Shown here in pieces: positions 6,913-16,417 of a DNA stretch of 26,679 nt (position 1 is the stretch's first letter; each line of letters begins with the position of its first letter). The notes under the pieces are model-generated. The model made no database searches and was not told where the DNA came from. It saw only the letters and a program-made list of their open reading frames with translations. The stretch spans positions 1 through 26,679 of the forward strand of contig CALIGP010000144.1 in NCBI GenBank assembly GCA_938021455.1, in the 5' to 3' direction. Position numbers and translations under genes: made by a program. Origin of the DNA: an uncultured Lewinella sp. GTDB taxonomy: Bacteria > Bacteroidota > Bacteroidia > Chitinophagales > Saprospiraceae.

Positions 6913-9900
6913 TTAGCGGTAAAGTACCAGCTTACGTACCGTAGACCGATTCCCCTGCCTTACCCGCAGGAAGTAAAAACCGTTGGCCAGGTGGCTGTTA
7001 TTCCAGCGTACCTGCTGCTCACCTACGGAAACATCTCCGTTGAAAAGGCTGGCTACCTGTCGGCCATTCATATCCAGTAAGTCAAGCGTGTAGCGGCCAC
7101 TCACCTCCGCGTCAAAGCGAACGTTAAGTTCATGGCCAAAGGGGTTCGGGAAAGCGGTGAGCTGGAACACATCGTCTTCCTCCGGTGAAATCACGTCGGT
7201 CGTCAATCGGGCAGATGGCCAGGCCGTAGCGATACGTAGTTCATCGAAGTTGGTGATGTAAGGTGTTTGGTTGGCACCTGACCCGTCTATTCGAATACGC
7301 ATGATATCAATTGGTGCCCCTTCGAAGACAGTTGTCAGGCCGTAATTGAAAGCCGTAGAAGTATCGGGTTCAACGTCCACTGGAGGGTCAATCCACATAG
7401 CAACACTGTCTGGTTCGGCGCCAGCGCTGGTCTGAACGCGGAAGACGAGCCAGTGCAGGCCCTCATCCATAATTTCTGAGCGACGGGAGTTACCGGAAGG
7501 CGGGGTAACAAATCCTAAAAGTCCGTCACCAAACTGACGGCCAACCGACAGCCGTTGACCTCCATTAGCCGCGATGCCCGAGCTCCGGAAGGTAACATTA
7601 GAAACGTTATCCATACTTTCTCCCTGGGTAGTATTCATCAGGAAGGTCAACCAGTAAGTCCGGCCATCACTCAATAACGGAAAGGCTAGTTTACGGTCGG
7701 CGCGAATGTTAACCAATGGCTCCAGGAAGGCGAATTCCGCTTTATTACCGATCTCATCAAGATCTACACCATCGATGCTCCCCTCCGTAATGGCCAATTC
7801 ATTTACTGCGCCAAGTGGGCTGGCCTCTTCCCATACACCGTCCCAGAAAGCGTTGACACCTCCCTGACCGAAGAGCGCGCTTCCTGCATCGTAGTTGAAA
7901 GGCTCATAAGCTAACAAGTTAGGATCATCGCTGCCAAAGCCGGGAGATACATCCCGGAAGCTGAAACCAGTATACACTTCATCGACAAACATACTCAGCG
8001 ACTGCGCGCCGGAAGCATTCACACGAATCTTATCGAAGCCATTGCCCGCCTCAAAGTCAAGGAGGGTAATATCCGCTGCGGCAGGGTCAGGTAACACGTC
8101 AGCTTGTGGGTTAATCCATACGTAAGCGGAGTCAGTGACGCCGCTACCGTAGAGGTCTAAGCGAACGACAACCCAGTTGGCTCCACCCGCAGAAACATCA
8201 GACACTTCCTGAGCGGCACCGTTGTAGGTGGCCGCAAAGTTGCCAATACCCTGGGTGGCACCAATGGCGATGATGGAGGTGTCACCATCCATTAGCCCGA
8301 CAGTACCGAGGTTACCGATGCTGTTATCCGTTACGTCCATGAGGTAGCTCATCCAGATGGTAGACTTCTCAGGGCTGTCTTCAGCGAAGCGGGAAAAGAA
8401 TTCGCGGGTATAGGTCACGGCATCTCCCATCTGGACGATTCCGGCCTTGTTTCCAATACCTTCCAGACGGTCGGAGGCGATGGAGCCAGCGTCGATGGAA
8501 GCAACTCCCCCCACTTTGGTCCAGGGCGCTACCCAGCCGCTACCGCCGTCCTGCTCAGCCAGGTCTTCGCCAGCGGTGTAGTCGAAAGGTTCGTAAGCGA
8601 CGATGGGCTCGTCGGGTGATTGTACGTCAGAAAGATCACCGGGCACTATGCTGCCGTAAGAACGTCCGACGTAGATGTCATCCCACTCGACGGTAACACC
8701 TGGGTCGCCGGCAACTTTGAGGCCGATGGCATTCCAGTTGGTGAGGTTAGCGCTGCCGACCACGTCGGCGGTGTCACGGCTGGGCGTGATGCCCAGATCA
8801 GGGTCTACCCACATGTAGACGGCGTCAGCGGTGGCCGTGCCGTTGGTTACAAGTTCAAGTACGACGAAGTGGCCTTCACTAGCACTAACATTGGTTTGTC
8901 CCTGTCCGATAAGACGGAGAACAGAACCGTTGAAGGAACGACCGATCTGAAGCAGTTCACCCGGCCCGCCTTCGGCGAAGCGGGTGGAGTCCGCCAATAC
9001 AAGGTTGGTGACATTTGGGCCACCGTTTTCAGAATCGAACCAGTAGCCCACCCAGTAAGAGCGGCCGGAGTCACCGTAGTTCCCAGCGAGTTTACGCACG
9101 GCCTTACCGTTCGAGGCGAAGGTTACTTTATTGCCACTGGTCTGCTTCAGAATGTCGAAGTTGATGATGCCTTCTTCCGTGATCGAGGGATCGTCATCGG
9201 CAGTAATCAACCAGGGGCTGTTCCAGCCGGAGCCTCCGTCTTGCCCGCCTAGCATTTCACCAGCCGGATAGTCAAAGGTTTCCACTGCACCTGCGCCAGC
9301 GCCGGCAATGGGAGTCAAATCTGCAGGGACGACGTCGGTAAATACGCTACCCAAGAAGATGTCGTCTACCTCATAAATCAGTCCAGCTGCTCCCTCTGTC
9401 TTAATGGAGATGGAGTTGAAATCGGCGGCTGGGTAAATCTTGTCTACGATGTCAGCGTTGGCTGAATCGGGCTCCATACCAGGATCGGGATCAACCCAAA
9501 GGTCAAGTATCCAGTTGTCGGACGTATCCGAGGCCATCAGTTTGCCGACCACCCAGCGAGCGGAAGTACCGCTGAAGAATTTACCGGAGTTGGTGGCACC
9601 CGCTCCCGTGCCCGTAGCAAACAGGTTGCGATTACCAAAACGCTTACCGATAATGATACGCTCATTGTTGCCCTGAGTGGTATCGGACAGTACAATAGTT
9701 CCCACGTTGCCAGCCACGTTACCACTGACGGCCATATGCGCAGAGAACCAAATAACGGAGTTATCCTCCGCCGTAAGTGGTGCCTCGAAGTAGCGAATCA
9801 CCCGGTTATTCTCCCCAATGGATACGCCTTCGTAGGTGTTGCTGCTGGTACGCACCAACAGATTGTCGTTAACTACACCGCCAGTGGCGATGGTAGCGCG

Positions 9901-11481
9901 AACATTAGCGGTGTTTATCGTGTCCCAGGGGCCAGACCAGCCATCGCTGGCGGAGCCGGAAGCGAGGACCGCATCATCGGACCCGTAGTTGAATTGATCA
10001 AATGCGATGGCCGTTTGCGGAATGCTCGTGTCAATCAGGTCATCAGCAATCACTTCTGCAAAGCTGTTGCCAACCAGTATGTCGTCCCAGTTGGCCTTCA
10101 CTGTACCGCCGCCGTCTTGCAGGAGAGCAATGGCATTCCAGTTCGTGAGGTTGCGTAAGCCCACAGCATTGGCTTCAGCGCGGCTGGGCTGTGCATCCAG
10201 TGCAGGATCGATGTAGACGTAAATCTCATCGTTAGCGGCTGATCCATTCGTCGCAATTTCCAGTACTACGAGGTGGCCTTCAGCCGATGAGATGCCCGTT
10301 CCGGATTGAGGGCCTCCTCCGACAACAGCGATGTTGGCATTGTTAAAACCGCTGCCTATTTGGGCCAGACGGCCATCACCGCCGGTTGCGGCTAGCGTAT
10401 TTTCGTCAGCCAGGACAAAGTGCGATACGTTGGCACCCGCATCCTGGGTCTGGAAGAAGTAGCTCACCCAGAAGGTACGGCCTACGTCTCCGTAGCTTCC
10501 GTCGAGGCTCCGTACAATCCGTACGTTACCGTTTGCTTCGGCCCGGTTACCGCTGGTGCGGCGCATGAGGGAGGTACTTTCAATACCATCTTCTACAATG
10601 GCGGGCTGGATGCCAGCAACCAGGTTCCAATCAGTATCCCAACCAGAGCCCCCGAACTGCCCAGCCAGGCTATCACCCAGGGCATAGTCCATTTTTTCTG
10701 TTGCTCCTGCGGGTAATGCGTCAACGATAATCAGATCCGCAGGAACGATGGAAGCGTAAGTGGAACCGACGTAAATATCGTCTACACTAAACAGGATACC
10801 AGGCGCTCCTTCTGACTTAATTCGCACGCCGTTAAATACAGCATTGGGGTAGGCTTTATTCATAATTTGAGCGTCGGCTTCAGCGGGTTCGGTGCCCGGA
10901 GCGACGTCTACCCACATGTCTAGTTTCCAATCTCCAGCAGCAGCGTCAAAGACCATATGCCCCACGAGCCAACGGCCGTCGGCTCCCTGAAATTGGCGGC
11001 CGGAGTTAGTGGCTCCAGCACCGGCGCCGGTAGCAAATACGTTGCGATTACCGAATCGCTTACCGACCGTGAGGCGTTCGCTGTTCTGAAGCGTGTCGAT
11101 GAAAGACAGCGTTCCCACATTACCCGCCGGGTTGCCGTTCATGGCCATATGCGCAGAGAACCAGAACTCACCATCAGCATCCGTAATTGGGTTAGCAAAC
11201 ATACGTTGGTAACGGTTCTGCCCGACAGTAGAAGTGAGTACTACCCGGTTGCCAGCCGTACGCGCCAGTAAGGTTTCGTTCAAGATGCCTCCTGCTACTA
11301 AGGCGGAACTGTCGGTATCACTGGCAACCAGCCAGCCAGTTCCCCAGCCATTTTCAGCGGTACCAAGACCTTCCAGTGTTGGAGCAGGGTCATAAGAAAA
11401 GCCGTCAGAACTTTGGGCGCTGACGCAGGTGCCGGCAAAGGTCAAGAGACAGCAAAGTATTAAGTACAGATTTTTATGCAT
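6913..11481 (-). CDS. Large T9SS-exported protein with six tandem beta-rich modules
   Basis: A 1522-residue secreted protein, third in the susC-susD operon. A signal peptide ends at SAQ (residue 23). Six modules follow at about 28-262, 264-493, 494-734, 736-965, 966-1194 and 1195-1438, most opening with a line such as FDYPAGEMLGGQDGGSGW. Each continues through a 'SGNK/R' turn, an aromatic strand (YWVGYWF or WFSAHMA), GNVG, an IGKRFGN strand, a MWVDP strand and a closing WDDIYVGRSY strand. The pattern suggests a jelly-roll/concanavalin-like fold. Residues 1441-1522 are a T9SS type A sorting domain (AFPNPFGHELNV to RKLVLYR). No catalytic motif is recognised, so surface glycan binding is inferred from position. 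An ATG at 11574 overlaps the susD stop as ATGA and would add 31 residues, but the signal peptide favours 11481. Confidence 0.85.
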   Translation of the reverse strand: MHKNLYLILCCLLTFAGTCVSAQSSDGFSYDPAPTLEGLGTAENGWGTGWLVASDTDSSALVAGGILNETLLARTAGNRVVLTSTVGQNRYQRMFANPITDADGEFWFSAHMAMNGNPAGNVGTLSFIDTLQNSERLTVGKRFGNRNVFATGAGAGATNSGRQFQGADGRWLVGHMVFDAAAGDWKLDMWVDVAPGTEPAEADAQIMNKAYPNAVFNGVRIKSEGAPGILFSVDDIYVGSTYASIVPADLIIVDALPAGATEKMDYALGDSLAGQFGGSGWDTDWNLVAGIQPAIVEDGIESTSLMRRTSGNRAEANGNVRIVRSLDGSYGDVGRTFWVSYFFQTQDAGANVSHFVLADENTLAATGGDGRLAQIGSGFNNANIAVVGGGPQSGTGISSAEGHLVVLEIATNGSAANDEIYVYIDPALDAQPSRAEANAVGLRNLTNWNAIALLQDGGGTVKANWDDILVGNSFAEVIADDLIDTSIPQTAIAFDQFNYGSDDAVLASGSASDGWSGPWDTINTANVRATIATGGVVNDNLLVRTSSNTYEGVSIGENNRVIRYFEAPLTAEDNSVIWFSAHMAVSGNVAGNVGTIVLSDTTQGNNERIIIGKRFGNRNLFATGTGAGATNSGKFFSGTSARWVVGKLMASDTSDNWILDLWVDPDPGMEPDSANADIVDKIYPAADFNSISIKTEGAAGLIYEVDDIFLGSVFTDVVPADLTPIAGAGAGAVETFDYPAGEMLGGQDGGSGWNSPWLITADDDPSITEEGIINFDILKQTSGNKVTFASNGKAVRKLAGNYGDSGRSYWVGYWFDSENGGPNVTNLVLADSTRFAEGGPGELLQIGRSFNGSVLRLIGQGQTNVSASEGHFVVLELVTNGTATADAVYMWVDPDLGITPSRDTADVVGSANLTNWNAIGLKVAGDPGVTVEWDDIYVGRSYGSIVPGDLSDVQSPDEPIVAYEPFDYTAGEDLAEQDGGSGWVAPWTKVGGVASIDAGSIASDRLEGIGNKAGIVQMGDAVTYTREFFSRFAEDSPEKSTIWMSYLMDVTDNSIGNLGTVGLMDGDTSIIAIGATQGIGNFAATYNGAAQEVSDVSAGGANWVVVRLDLYGSGVTDSAYVWINPQADVLPDPAAADITLLDFEAGNGFDKIRVNASGAQSLSMFVDEVYTGFSFRDVSPGFGSDDPNLLAYEPFNYDAGSALFGQGGVNAFWDGVWEEASPLGAVNELAITEGSIDGVDLDEIGNKAEFAFLEPLVNIRADRKLAFPLLSDGRTYWLTFLMNTTQGESMDNVSNVTFRSSGIAANGGQRLSVGRQFGDGLLGFVTPPSGNSRRSEIMDEGLHWLVFRVQTSAGAEPDSVAMWIDPPVDVEPDTSTAFNYGLTTVFEGAPIDIMRIRIDGSGANQTPYITNFDELRIATAWPSARLTTDVISPEEDDVFQLTAFPNPFGHELNVRFDAEVSGRYTLDLLDMNGRQVASLFNGDVSVGEQQVRWNNSHLANGFYFLRVRQGNRSTVRKLVLYR
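7168..8586 (-). repeat. Diverged modules 5 and 6 of the large T9SS protein
   Basis: Module 5 (8586-7900) and module 6 (7899-7168) keep the opening FDYTAGEDLAEQDGGSGW or FNYDAGSALFGQGG, the GNK turn, the YxxF/SYLM strand and the W(I)xP strand. Otherwise they differ from modules 1-4 and from each other. Module 6, next to the sorting domain, shares the MxEGxHxLV and W(I/V)DPP features with the single-module protein at 18230-19369. Confidence 0.7.
8587..11400 (-). repeat. Duplicated two-module unit (A-B-A-B) inside the large T9SS gene
   Basis: Modules 1+2 (11400-10003) and modules 3+4 (10002-8587) form a duplicated pair with a period near 1.4 kb. Module 1 matches module 3 closely: RFGNRNVFATGAGAGATNSG against RFGNRNLFATGTGAGATNSG. 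Module 2 matches module 4: NLTNWNAIALL against NLTNWNAIGLK, and SAEGHLVVLEI against SASEGHFVVLEL. At DNA level, 11000-11067 and 9584-9651 are still visibly similar. Neighbouring modules 1 and 2 are much less alike, so the duplication copied a two-module block. Confidence 0.85.
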
Positions 11482-11570
11482 GATCGAGTTGTTTTCGGAT
11501 GTTTGTAGATAGCGAATTAGAGCTTTTGTGGCCAATGATGGGAAATCCAATAAAGCCATTAGGTTGTGTT

Positions 11571-13109
11571 TCATTCCCAGCCTTCATTCTGGCGATAGCC
11601 GTAGCGTTCGACCTGGCCAAAGGGGATGGCAAGAATCTCTCGAATGTCTTGATAAGCCTCTGGGAATTCGTTGAGAAAGTCCTGACTGGCGCGTTGCTCT
11701 GCCCCGTGTGCAGTCATAACTTCTTGGAGATTGCCGTAGCGGCGCAAGTCCCACCAACGGTGGTTTTCGAAGGCCAGTTCGACGCGGCGTTCGCGGCGGA
11801 TCGCTTCGTTGAGTGCCTCTGGAGTAGAGATGTCCAGCTCTGGATTCGGGTTACCCGGAAAGTAGAGAGGGAGCCCGGCCCGTACCCGAATTTGGTTGAC
11901 GATCTCGAAGACCTCGTTAGTCAGCCCTCCCTGAGTTTCCTGGATGGCCTCGGCTTTCATCAGCAGTACGTCGGCGTAGCGAAATACCGGAAAATTCAGG
12001 TCGCTACCACCCTGCGTTACGGGCGCAAAAACGAATTTGCTGGAGTAGGGAATGAGCGCATTATCTGGGTCATTGGGGTCTTCATCATAAAAGCCGATGC
12101 TCGCGCTGAAACGGCGATCGCCATCTTCGTATGCGCGAACCAAATCCTGCGTAGGCAAGTTCTTACCCGCCGAACTGGGTTGTACAAAAATGCCCTGCGT
12201 GATGGATTGGGCCGATTGGTAGGGCAGCCAGTTAAGGAAAAAGCCCGCCCCCTGGTTAGCAGAGACACTGTATTGATTGGCGAAGATAATCTCTGGACTG
12301 GTCCGGTTACCGGGGCCGAACACACGGCGGTAGTCGCTCTCCAGACTGTAAATGCCGGAGTCCATAATATCTTGCAATAAGGGCAAGGCAGCGGCGTAGT
12401 TTCGATCGGTAAAGTAAATCTTAGACAATAGCATCTGGGCGGCGGCTTTGGGCGCACGGCCTTCGTCCACGCCACTCCAGTCATCTGGCAAGTTTTCAAT
12501 AGCCATCTCCAGGTCAGGGATGATGATCTCACTGATTACCTCCGCGCGGGGCGACCGGTCCAACTCAAGAAGTTCGCCAGCCTGTTCTTCGCTTTCAATG
12601 ATGGAGGTTACTTTCACTACATCTCCAAAGGATTGGGTAAGGATGTAGTAATAGAAAGCTCGCAGAAAGGCTGCTTGGCCTTTGATGGCCAGTTTATCCG
12701 CCTCATCGTTAAACGGTATCGGATCAACCAACTCCAGCAAGTAGTTCGTTTTGGAGATGCCCCGGTAACAAGGGCCCCAGATATTACCATGGATGCCACT
12801 GGAAGCGGTTAGAACAAAATAGTCGATTTCTTCCACGGCCATAGAGCCTCGGTCCCCAGGATTCGGGATGAAGGTCGTATTGTCCGAGCGCATTTCTACC
12901 GTACGCCAAATGGCAGCATTGTAGAGGTCTCGGAGTTGCACGTAGGCACCGTTCATAGCTCCTTCGGCCTGGACTTCGGTCTGGAAGAAGTTTTCTACCG
13001 AATATCGCCCCTGGGGCTCATAATTCAGGAGGTTATCCTCGTTACAGCCGGAGGCTAGGAAAATGCAGACGGCAAAAAACGCAAAGTATAGTTGGTATTT
13101 CATCGTCAT
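11571..13109 (-). CDS. susD: SusD/RagB-family outer-membrane glycan-binding lipoprotein
   Basis: A 512-residue (510 if started at the third codon, 13103) surface lipoprotein that forms the lid over the SusC transporter and captures oligosaccharides. The lipobox LASGC gives the lipidated cysteine (C22). It has the SusD pattern: an N-terminal NYEPQGRYSVENFFQTEVQAEGAMNGAY-type helix region (rule-of-thumb Pfam SusD-like), a middle with KAAAQMLLSKIYF typical of the TPR-like repeats, and a C-terminal RagB/SusD part with FPVFRYADVLLMKAEA, NQIRVRAGLP and RRERRVELAFENHRWWDLRRYG. It starts 2 bp after the susC stop, so the two are co-transcribed. Specific ligand is not readable. Symbol denotes family membership only. 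Confidence 0.95.
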   Translation of the reverse strand: MTMKYQLYFAFFAVCIFLASGCNEDNLLNYEPQGRYSVENFFQTEVQAEGAMNGAYVQLRDLYNAAIWRTVEMRSDNTTFIPNPGDRGSMAVEEIDYFVLTASSGIHGNIWGPCYRGISKTNYLLELVDPIPFNDEADKLAIKGQAAFLRAFYYYILTQSFGDVVKVTSIIESEEQAGELLELDRSPRAEVISEIIIPDLEMAIENLPDDWSGVDEGRAPKAAAQMLLSKIYFTDRNYAAALPLLQDIMDSGIYSLESDYRRVFGPGNRTSPEIIFANQYSVSANQGAGFFLNWLPYQSAQSITQGIFVQPSSAGKNLPTQDLVRAYEDGDRRFSASIGFYDEDPNDPDNALIPYSSKFVFAPVTQGGSDLNFPVFRYADVLLMKAEAIQETQGGLTNEVFEIVNQIRVRAGLPLYFPGNPNPELDISTPEALNEAIRRERRVELAFENHRWWDLRRYGNLQEVMTAHGAEQRASQDFLNEFPEAYQDIREILAIPFGQVERYGYRQNEGWE

Positions 13110-13111
13110 GA

Positions 13112-16100
13112 TCAGATTTTCATTTTGAGCCCGAAAGTGAAGGTCCGGGTAATGGGGTAAGAGGAGTAGGCGATGTTGCGCTCAAAGGGGTTACCCTGGC
13201 GCTTGACCTCAGGGTTGCCGTCGAATTCACTGAAGATGAGGGCATTCTGTATGCTACCGTAAGCTTCCAGGCCGCTAATCAGACTATTTTCCCCCAGCAC
13301 ATCTTTAAAGTTGTACTGTAGGGTGACGTTGCTTATTTTTAGAAAAGTGCCATTGACCACACCTGCGCTGGTGGGCGTCCGGTACCGCTGGCTTGGGGCA
13401 GCGGTAATGGTAGTTGGTGCCCGCAGGCTATAGTCCGTTGACCCAAAACGGTAGCGGTCTAATACATCACGTCGGGGATTAAAGTCATCGGAGGTATTCA
13501 GTTCGATCTCTCGGCGAAGGTCGAAGATGAGTCCGCCGACTTCACCGTTGGCTACTACCCGGAGACCGAAGTTCTTGTAAGTAACAAAGCTGTTAAAGCC
13601 GTAGGTAAAATCTGGCAGAGGGTTACCAAGAGGCACATAATCTTGGCCTACTTCGAGGCGGCCGTCTCCATCACCGTCAACATAGAAAGGAGCTCCAACT
13701 ACTGCGCCCGGGTATTTAGGGACTTCGGGGTCCGCGATCATTTCCGGGGTATACAGGCCAAGTAGCTGCAGGCCATAATAGTTACCTACGGGGCCACCCA
13801 CAAAAGTGCGGCTGATACGAACACCGTTTCCAGCGGGCGTCAGGAAAATAGGGGCATTGGCCGTACCGATCTGCACAATCTCGTTTCGGTTAGCAGCAAA
13901 GTTGCCATTGAGAGTCCAGACGACGTCGGACTTGACGATGGGCTTGGTCCGAATCGTGACCTCGATACCTTCGTTCTTGATCTCACCGAGGTTAGAAATT
14001 TGCACGCCGAAACCAGTTACCTGCGGTAGTGGATTGCCGAAAAGGAGGTCCGTGTTACGTGCGCGATAGGCAACAGCTTCAATCTCGATTCTGTCCTTTA
14101 GCAAGCCGATATCGATACCGATATCCGTTTGCTTGATCGTCTCCCATTGCAGCTGCGCATTGGGTAGCTGACTGACTTGGAAGCCTACAGCATTTAACCC
14201 ACCAAAGGTGTAGTCGTTACGACCTATGACGCCCTGGTAACGGGATTCATCCACCTGCTGGCTACCGGTTTGCCCAACGGAGAGCTCGAAGCGGAGACTA
14301 CTCAACACGGAGCCCCGGGGAAACCAGGGTTCCTTACTGGCGTTCCACGCCAGGCCAAGGGCGGGAAAGATGGCGTTACGCCGGTCTGCGCTAAAGCGAC
14401 TGGAAGCGTCCCGCCGAATGGAGGCGGTGACGAAGTACTTCTCGTCGAAGTTATATTTGGCCCGGCCAATGATACCGATGATGCCTCGCTGGCGTACTTC
14501 CTCGTTACCACCTACGTAATACCGGCTTTGCGGTTCTTCGATGGTGGGGTTGTTCAGGTCTTCGGGGTTGAAGAGGAAGACATTATTGGTATTGAAGAGT
14601 TGGAAATCTTCGTTGATCAGGAAGTTGTTCCCAATGGAGAAGCGATTGAGCTCGTAGTATTCGGCCGTATACCCGGTAACCACGTCGATTCGGTGCTTAC
14701 CGAATTTACGATTGTAGTTCAGGGTAGATTCTGAAAGAATCCGGCTTTCTTCCCGCCGGCGAGTACTTACCCGGGCGTTGCTGGGTGGATTGGTATTGAA
14801 GGGGGTAAGCCCACCACCAACTACGGTACTGGGCGTAAACGTCCGCCCGCGGTTAAAAATCAGGTTAGCCGCTAGAGTCTGGCGGAAGCTGAAGTGATTA
14901 AGGAATCTGGCAGTGAGCCGGATCTGGGACTGGATCTGGCGGTTAACGGCCAAGTTTTTTTGGTTCTCCAGCTTAAAGAGCGGGTTGGCCTGGAAGAAGC
15001 TGAGCAGTTCGCCTCTAGTAGTTGGGTTCAGGTTGCCATTTTCATCGTATGGCTGGCCGGTAGGGTCTGCCCAACGGGCAACCTGTAAAACGTGACCAGA
15101 CTGAAACTGTCCCTGGGTAGGGTCGGTATTACCAGAGTCGTTGATCGTTTGTGAAGGAGCAAGGGTGATGCCAAACCTGAGCCAATCGGTCAGGTCACTA
15201 TCCAGGTTAGCCCGCAACGAAAAGCGATCGAGGCCCGTCGTTTTGATAACGCCCTGGGTACGAAAGTAACCAGCAGATACATTGTACTTCGTTTTTTCGG
15301 TACCACCACGGATACTAATATCGACGTTCTGAGTGGCCGCATTTTGGGTGATGAGGTCAAACCAATCAGTGCCTTCCCCATACTGCTCTGGATTTTGCAG
15401 GTTGTCAGGGATGACGGCTTCTTCTCCCCGGCTGGCGGCCAGATCTTCAATGCGCTCTCGCTGAAAGCGGGCGAGTTCGGTGGCGTTCAGGTTCTGGGGT
15501 TTCTCAAATTCAAAGATTTTGCCAACACCGTAGTAGGTGTTGAAATTGATCTGAGGAGGGCCGGACTGGCCTTTCTTTGTGGTGATCAGGATGAGGCCAT
15601 TACCGGCGCGGGCACCGTAAAGCGCTTTACCGGAAGCATCCCGGACGACAGAGATGGACTCGATGTCGTTGGGGTTGAACAGGGAGAGAAAGTTGTCCTG
15701 TTCTGAATCATTGTAGGTACCGTAGGGAACACCGTCGACAACGATCAATGGAGCGTTATTACCCGTGGTGCCAATGCCTCGAACGAGCAGCTCCGCACCC
15801 GCATCTGGCCGACCACTACCAGTCCGGACCTGCAGGCCAGCTACCTGCCCAGCAAGTGCCTGGTCAAAGCTCGGCACCTGGAGGTTTTCCAACTGTCGGC
15901 TAGTCAGGTTATCGGTAGCACCAATAATGTTCCTTTTTTTCTCTTCGCCATAAGCAACAACGACGACCTCTTCAAGCACTTCGGCATCGGTAGACATCCG
16001 GACGTTCAACTTGGTCTTCTTTCCAATATCAACGAACTGCTTCTTGAAGCCGATATAGGAGAAAACGAGCTGCTTTGCCTTATCATTAACGGACAATTTA

Positions 16101-16288
16101 TAGACTCCGTCAAGGTCAGTTATGGTGCCGTTACCTGGATTACCGGCTAAGTAGACACTCACGCCAATTAACGTTTCTCCCTGGGAGTCTGATACCGTTC
16201 CGGTAATCGTTCTTTGGGCGTAAATAGATGCTGGAAGCCCACCGGCCAGGAGTAGGGCCAGCAGCAAAGCAGGTAATTTTTGCAGCAT
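13112..16288 (-). CDS. susC: SusC/RagA-family TonB-dependent transporter
   Basis: A 1058-residue outer-membrane transporter, first gene of the leftward arm. It would import oligosaccharides using TonB energy and pairs with the SusD lid. The signal peptide ends at about YAQ (25). A CarboxypepD_reg-like domain covers about 26-100 (RTITGTVSDSQGETLIGVSV). A TonB-box-like EEVVVVAYG follows at 106-114, and a plug domain at about 120-240 includes LLVRGIGTTGNNAPLIVVDG and the ITTKKG strand. The rest is a 22-strand-type barrel ending in TFTFGLKMKI, a normal C-terminal outer-membrane signal. The ATG at 16288 lies about 80 bp downstream of the first TGTATACA box. Substrate must be inferred from neighbouring enzymes. 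Confidence 0.97.
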   Translation of the reverse strand: MLQKLPALLLALLLAGGLPASIYAQRTITGTVSDSQGETLIGVSVYLAGNPGNGTITDLDGVYKLSVNDKAKQLVFSYIGFKKQFVDIGKKTKLNVRMSTDAEVLEEVVVVAYGEEKKRNIIGATDNLTSRQLENLQVPSFDQALAGQVAGLQVRTGSGRPDAGAELLVRGIGTTGNNAPLIVVDGVPYGTYNDSEQDNFLSLFNPNDIESISVVRDASGKALYGARAGNGLILITTKKGQSGPPQINFNTYYGVGKIFEFEKPQNLNATELARFQRERIEDLAASRGEEAVIPDNLQNPEQYGEGTDWFDLITQNAATQNVDISIRGGTEKTKYNVSAGYFRTQGVIKTTGLDRFSLRANLDSDLTDWLRFGITLAPSQTINDSGNTDPTQGQFQSGHVLQVARWADPTGQPYDENGNLNPTTRGELLSFFQANPLFKLENQKNLAVNRQIQSQIRLTARFLNHFSFRQTLAANLIFNRGRTFTPSTVVGGGLTPFNTNPPSNARVSTRRREESRILSESTLNYNRKFGKHRIDVVTGYTAEYYELNRFSIGNNFLINEDFQLFNTNNVFLFNPEDLNNPTIEEPQSRYYVGGNEEVRQRGIIGIIGRAKYNFDEKYFVTASIRRDASSRFSADRRNAIFPALGLAWNASKEPWFPRGSVLSSLRFELSVGQTGSQQVDESRYQGVIGRNDYTFGGLNAVGFQVSQLPNAQLQWETIKQTDIGIDIGLLKDRIEIEAVAYRARNTDLLFGNPLPQVTGFGVQISNLGEIKNEGIEVTIRTKPIVKSDVVWTLNGNFAANRNEIVQIGTANAPIFLTPAGNGVRISRTFVGGPVGNYYGLQLLGLYTPEMIADPEVPKYPGAVVGAPFYVDGDGDGRLEVGQDYVPLGNPLPDFTYGFNSFVTYKNFGLRVVANGEVGGLIFDLRREIELNTSDDFNPRRDVLDRYRFGSTDYSLRAPTTITAAPSQRYRTPTSAGVVNGTFLKISNVTLQYNFKDVLGENSLISGLEAYGSIQNALIFSEFDGNPEVKRQGNPFERNIAYSSYPITRTFTFGLKMKI

Positions 16289-16365
16289 GTTTGATCGATT
16301 ATACTAGAAAGCTGAAAACGCTAATTCTTCGGAGAAATATCCGGGGCCAACTCGGGCAAAACAAG

Positions 16366-16379
16366 ATTGTATACACAAT
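16366..16379. promoter_or_regulatory. Putative operator A (ATTGTATACACAAT)
   Basis: A near-palindrome with ATTGT and ACAAT arms around an ATAC centre. It contains the same TGTATACA core as the paired sites about 51 bp away. It lies 78-91 bp upstream of the susC start codon. The binding protein is unknown. The shape resembles sites of HutC/TreR-type GntR regulators, but no such gene is in the window. Confidence 0.5.
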
Positions 16380-16417
16380 TTAGCGGAAAGTGTTGGCTGC
16401 ATCTATCCTGTACTATC

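Noticed and set aside
8620..9252. A 210-codon plus-strand frame opposite modules 4 and 5 of the large T9SS gene
   Set aside because: It mirrors the repeated modules on the other strand and has no signal peptide or domain of its own.
7168..11400. Possible CRISPR-like or non-coding repeat array
   Set aside because: The repeats are long, in frame and protein-coding, with no short identical direct repeats separated by unique spacers.
11499..12380. A 293-codon open frame on the plus strand opposite susD
   Set aside because: It lies wholly antisense to well-supported susD and the start of the large T9SS gene, and its protein sequence has no domain character. It is a by-product of codon bias.
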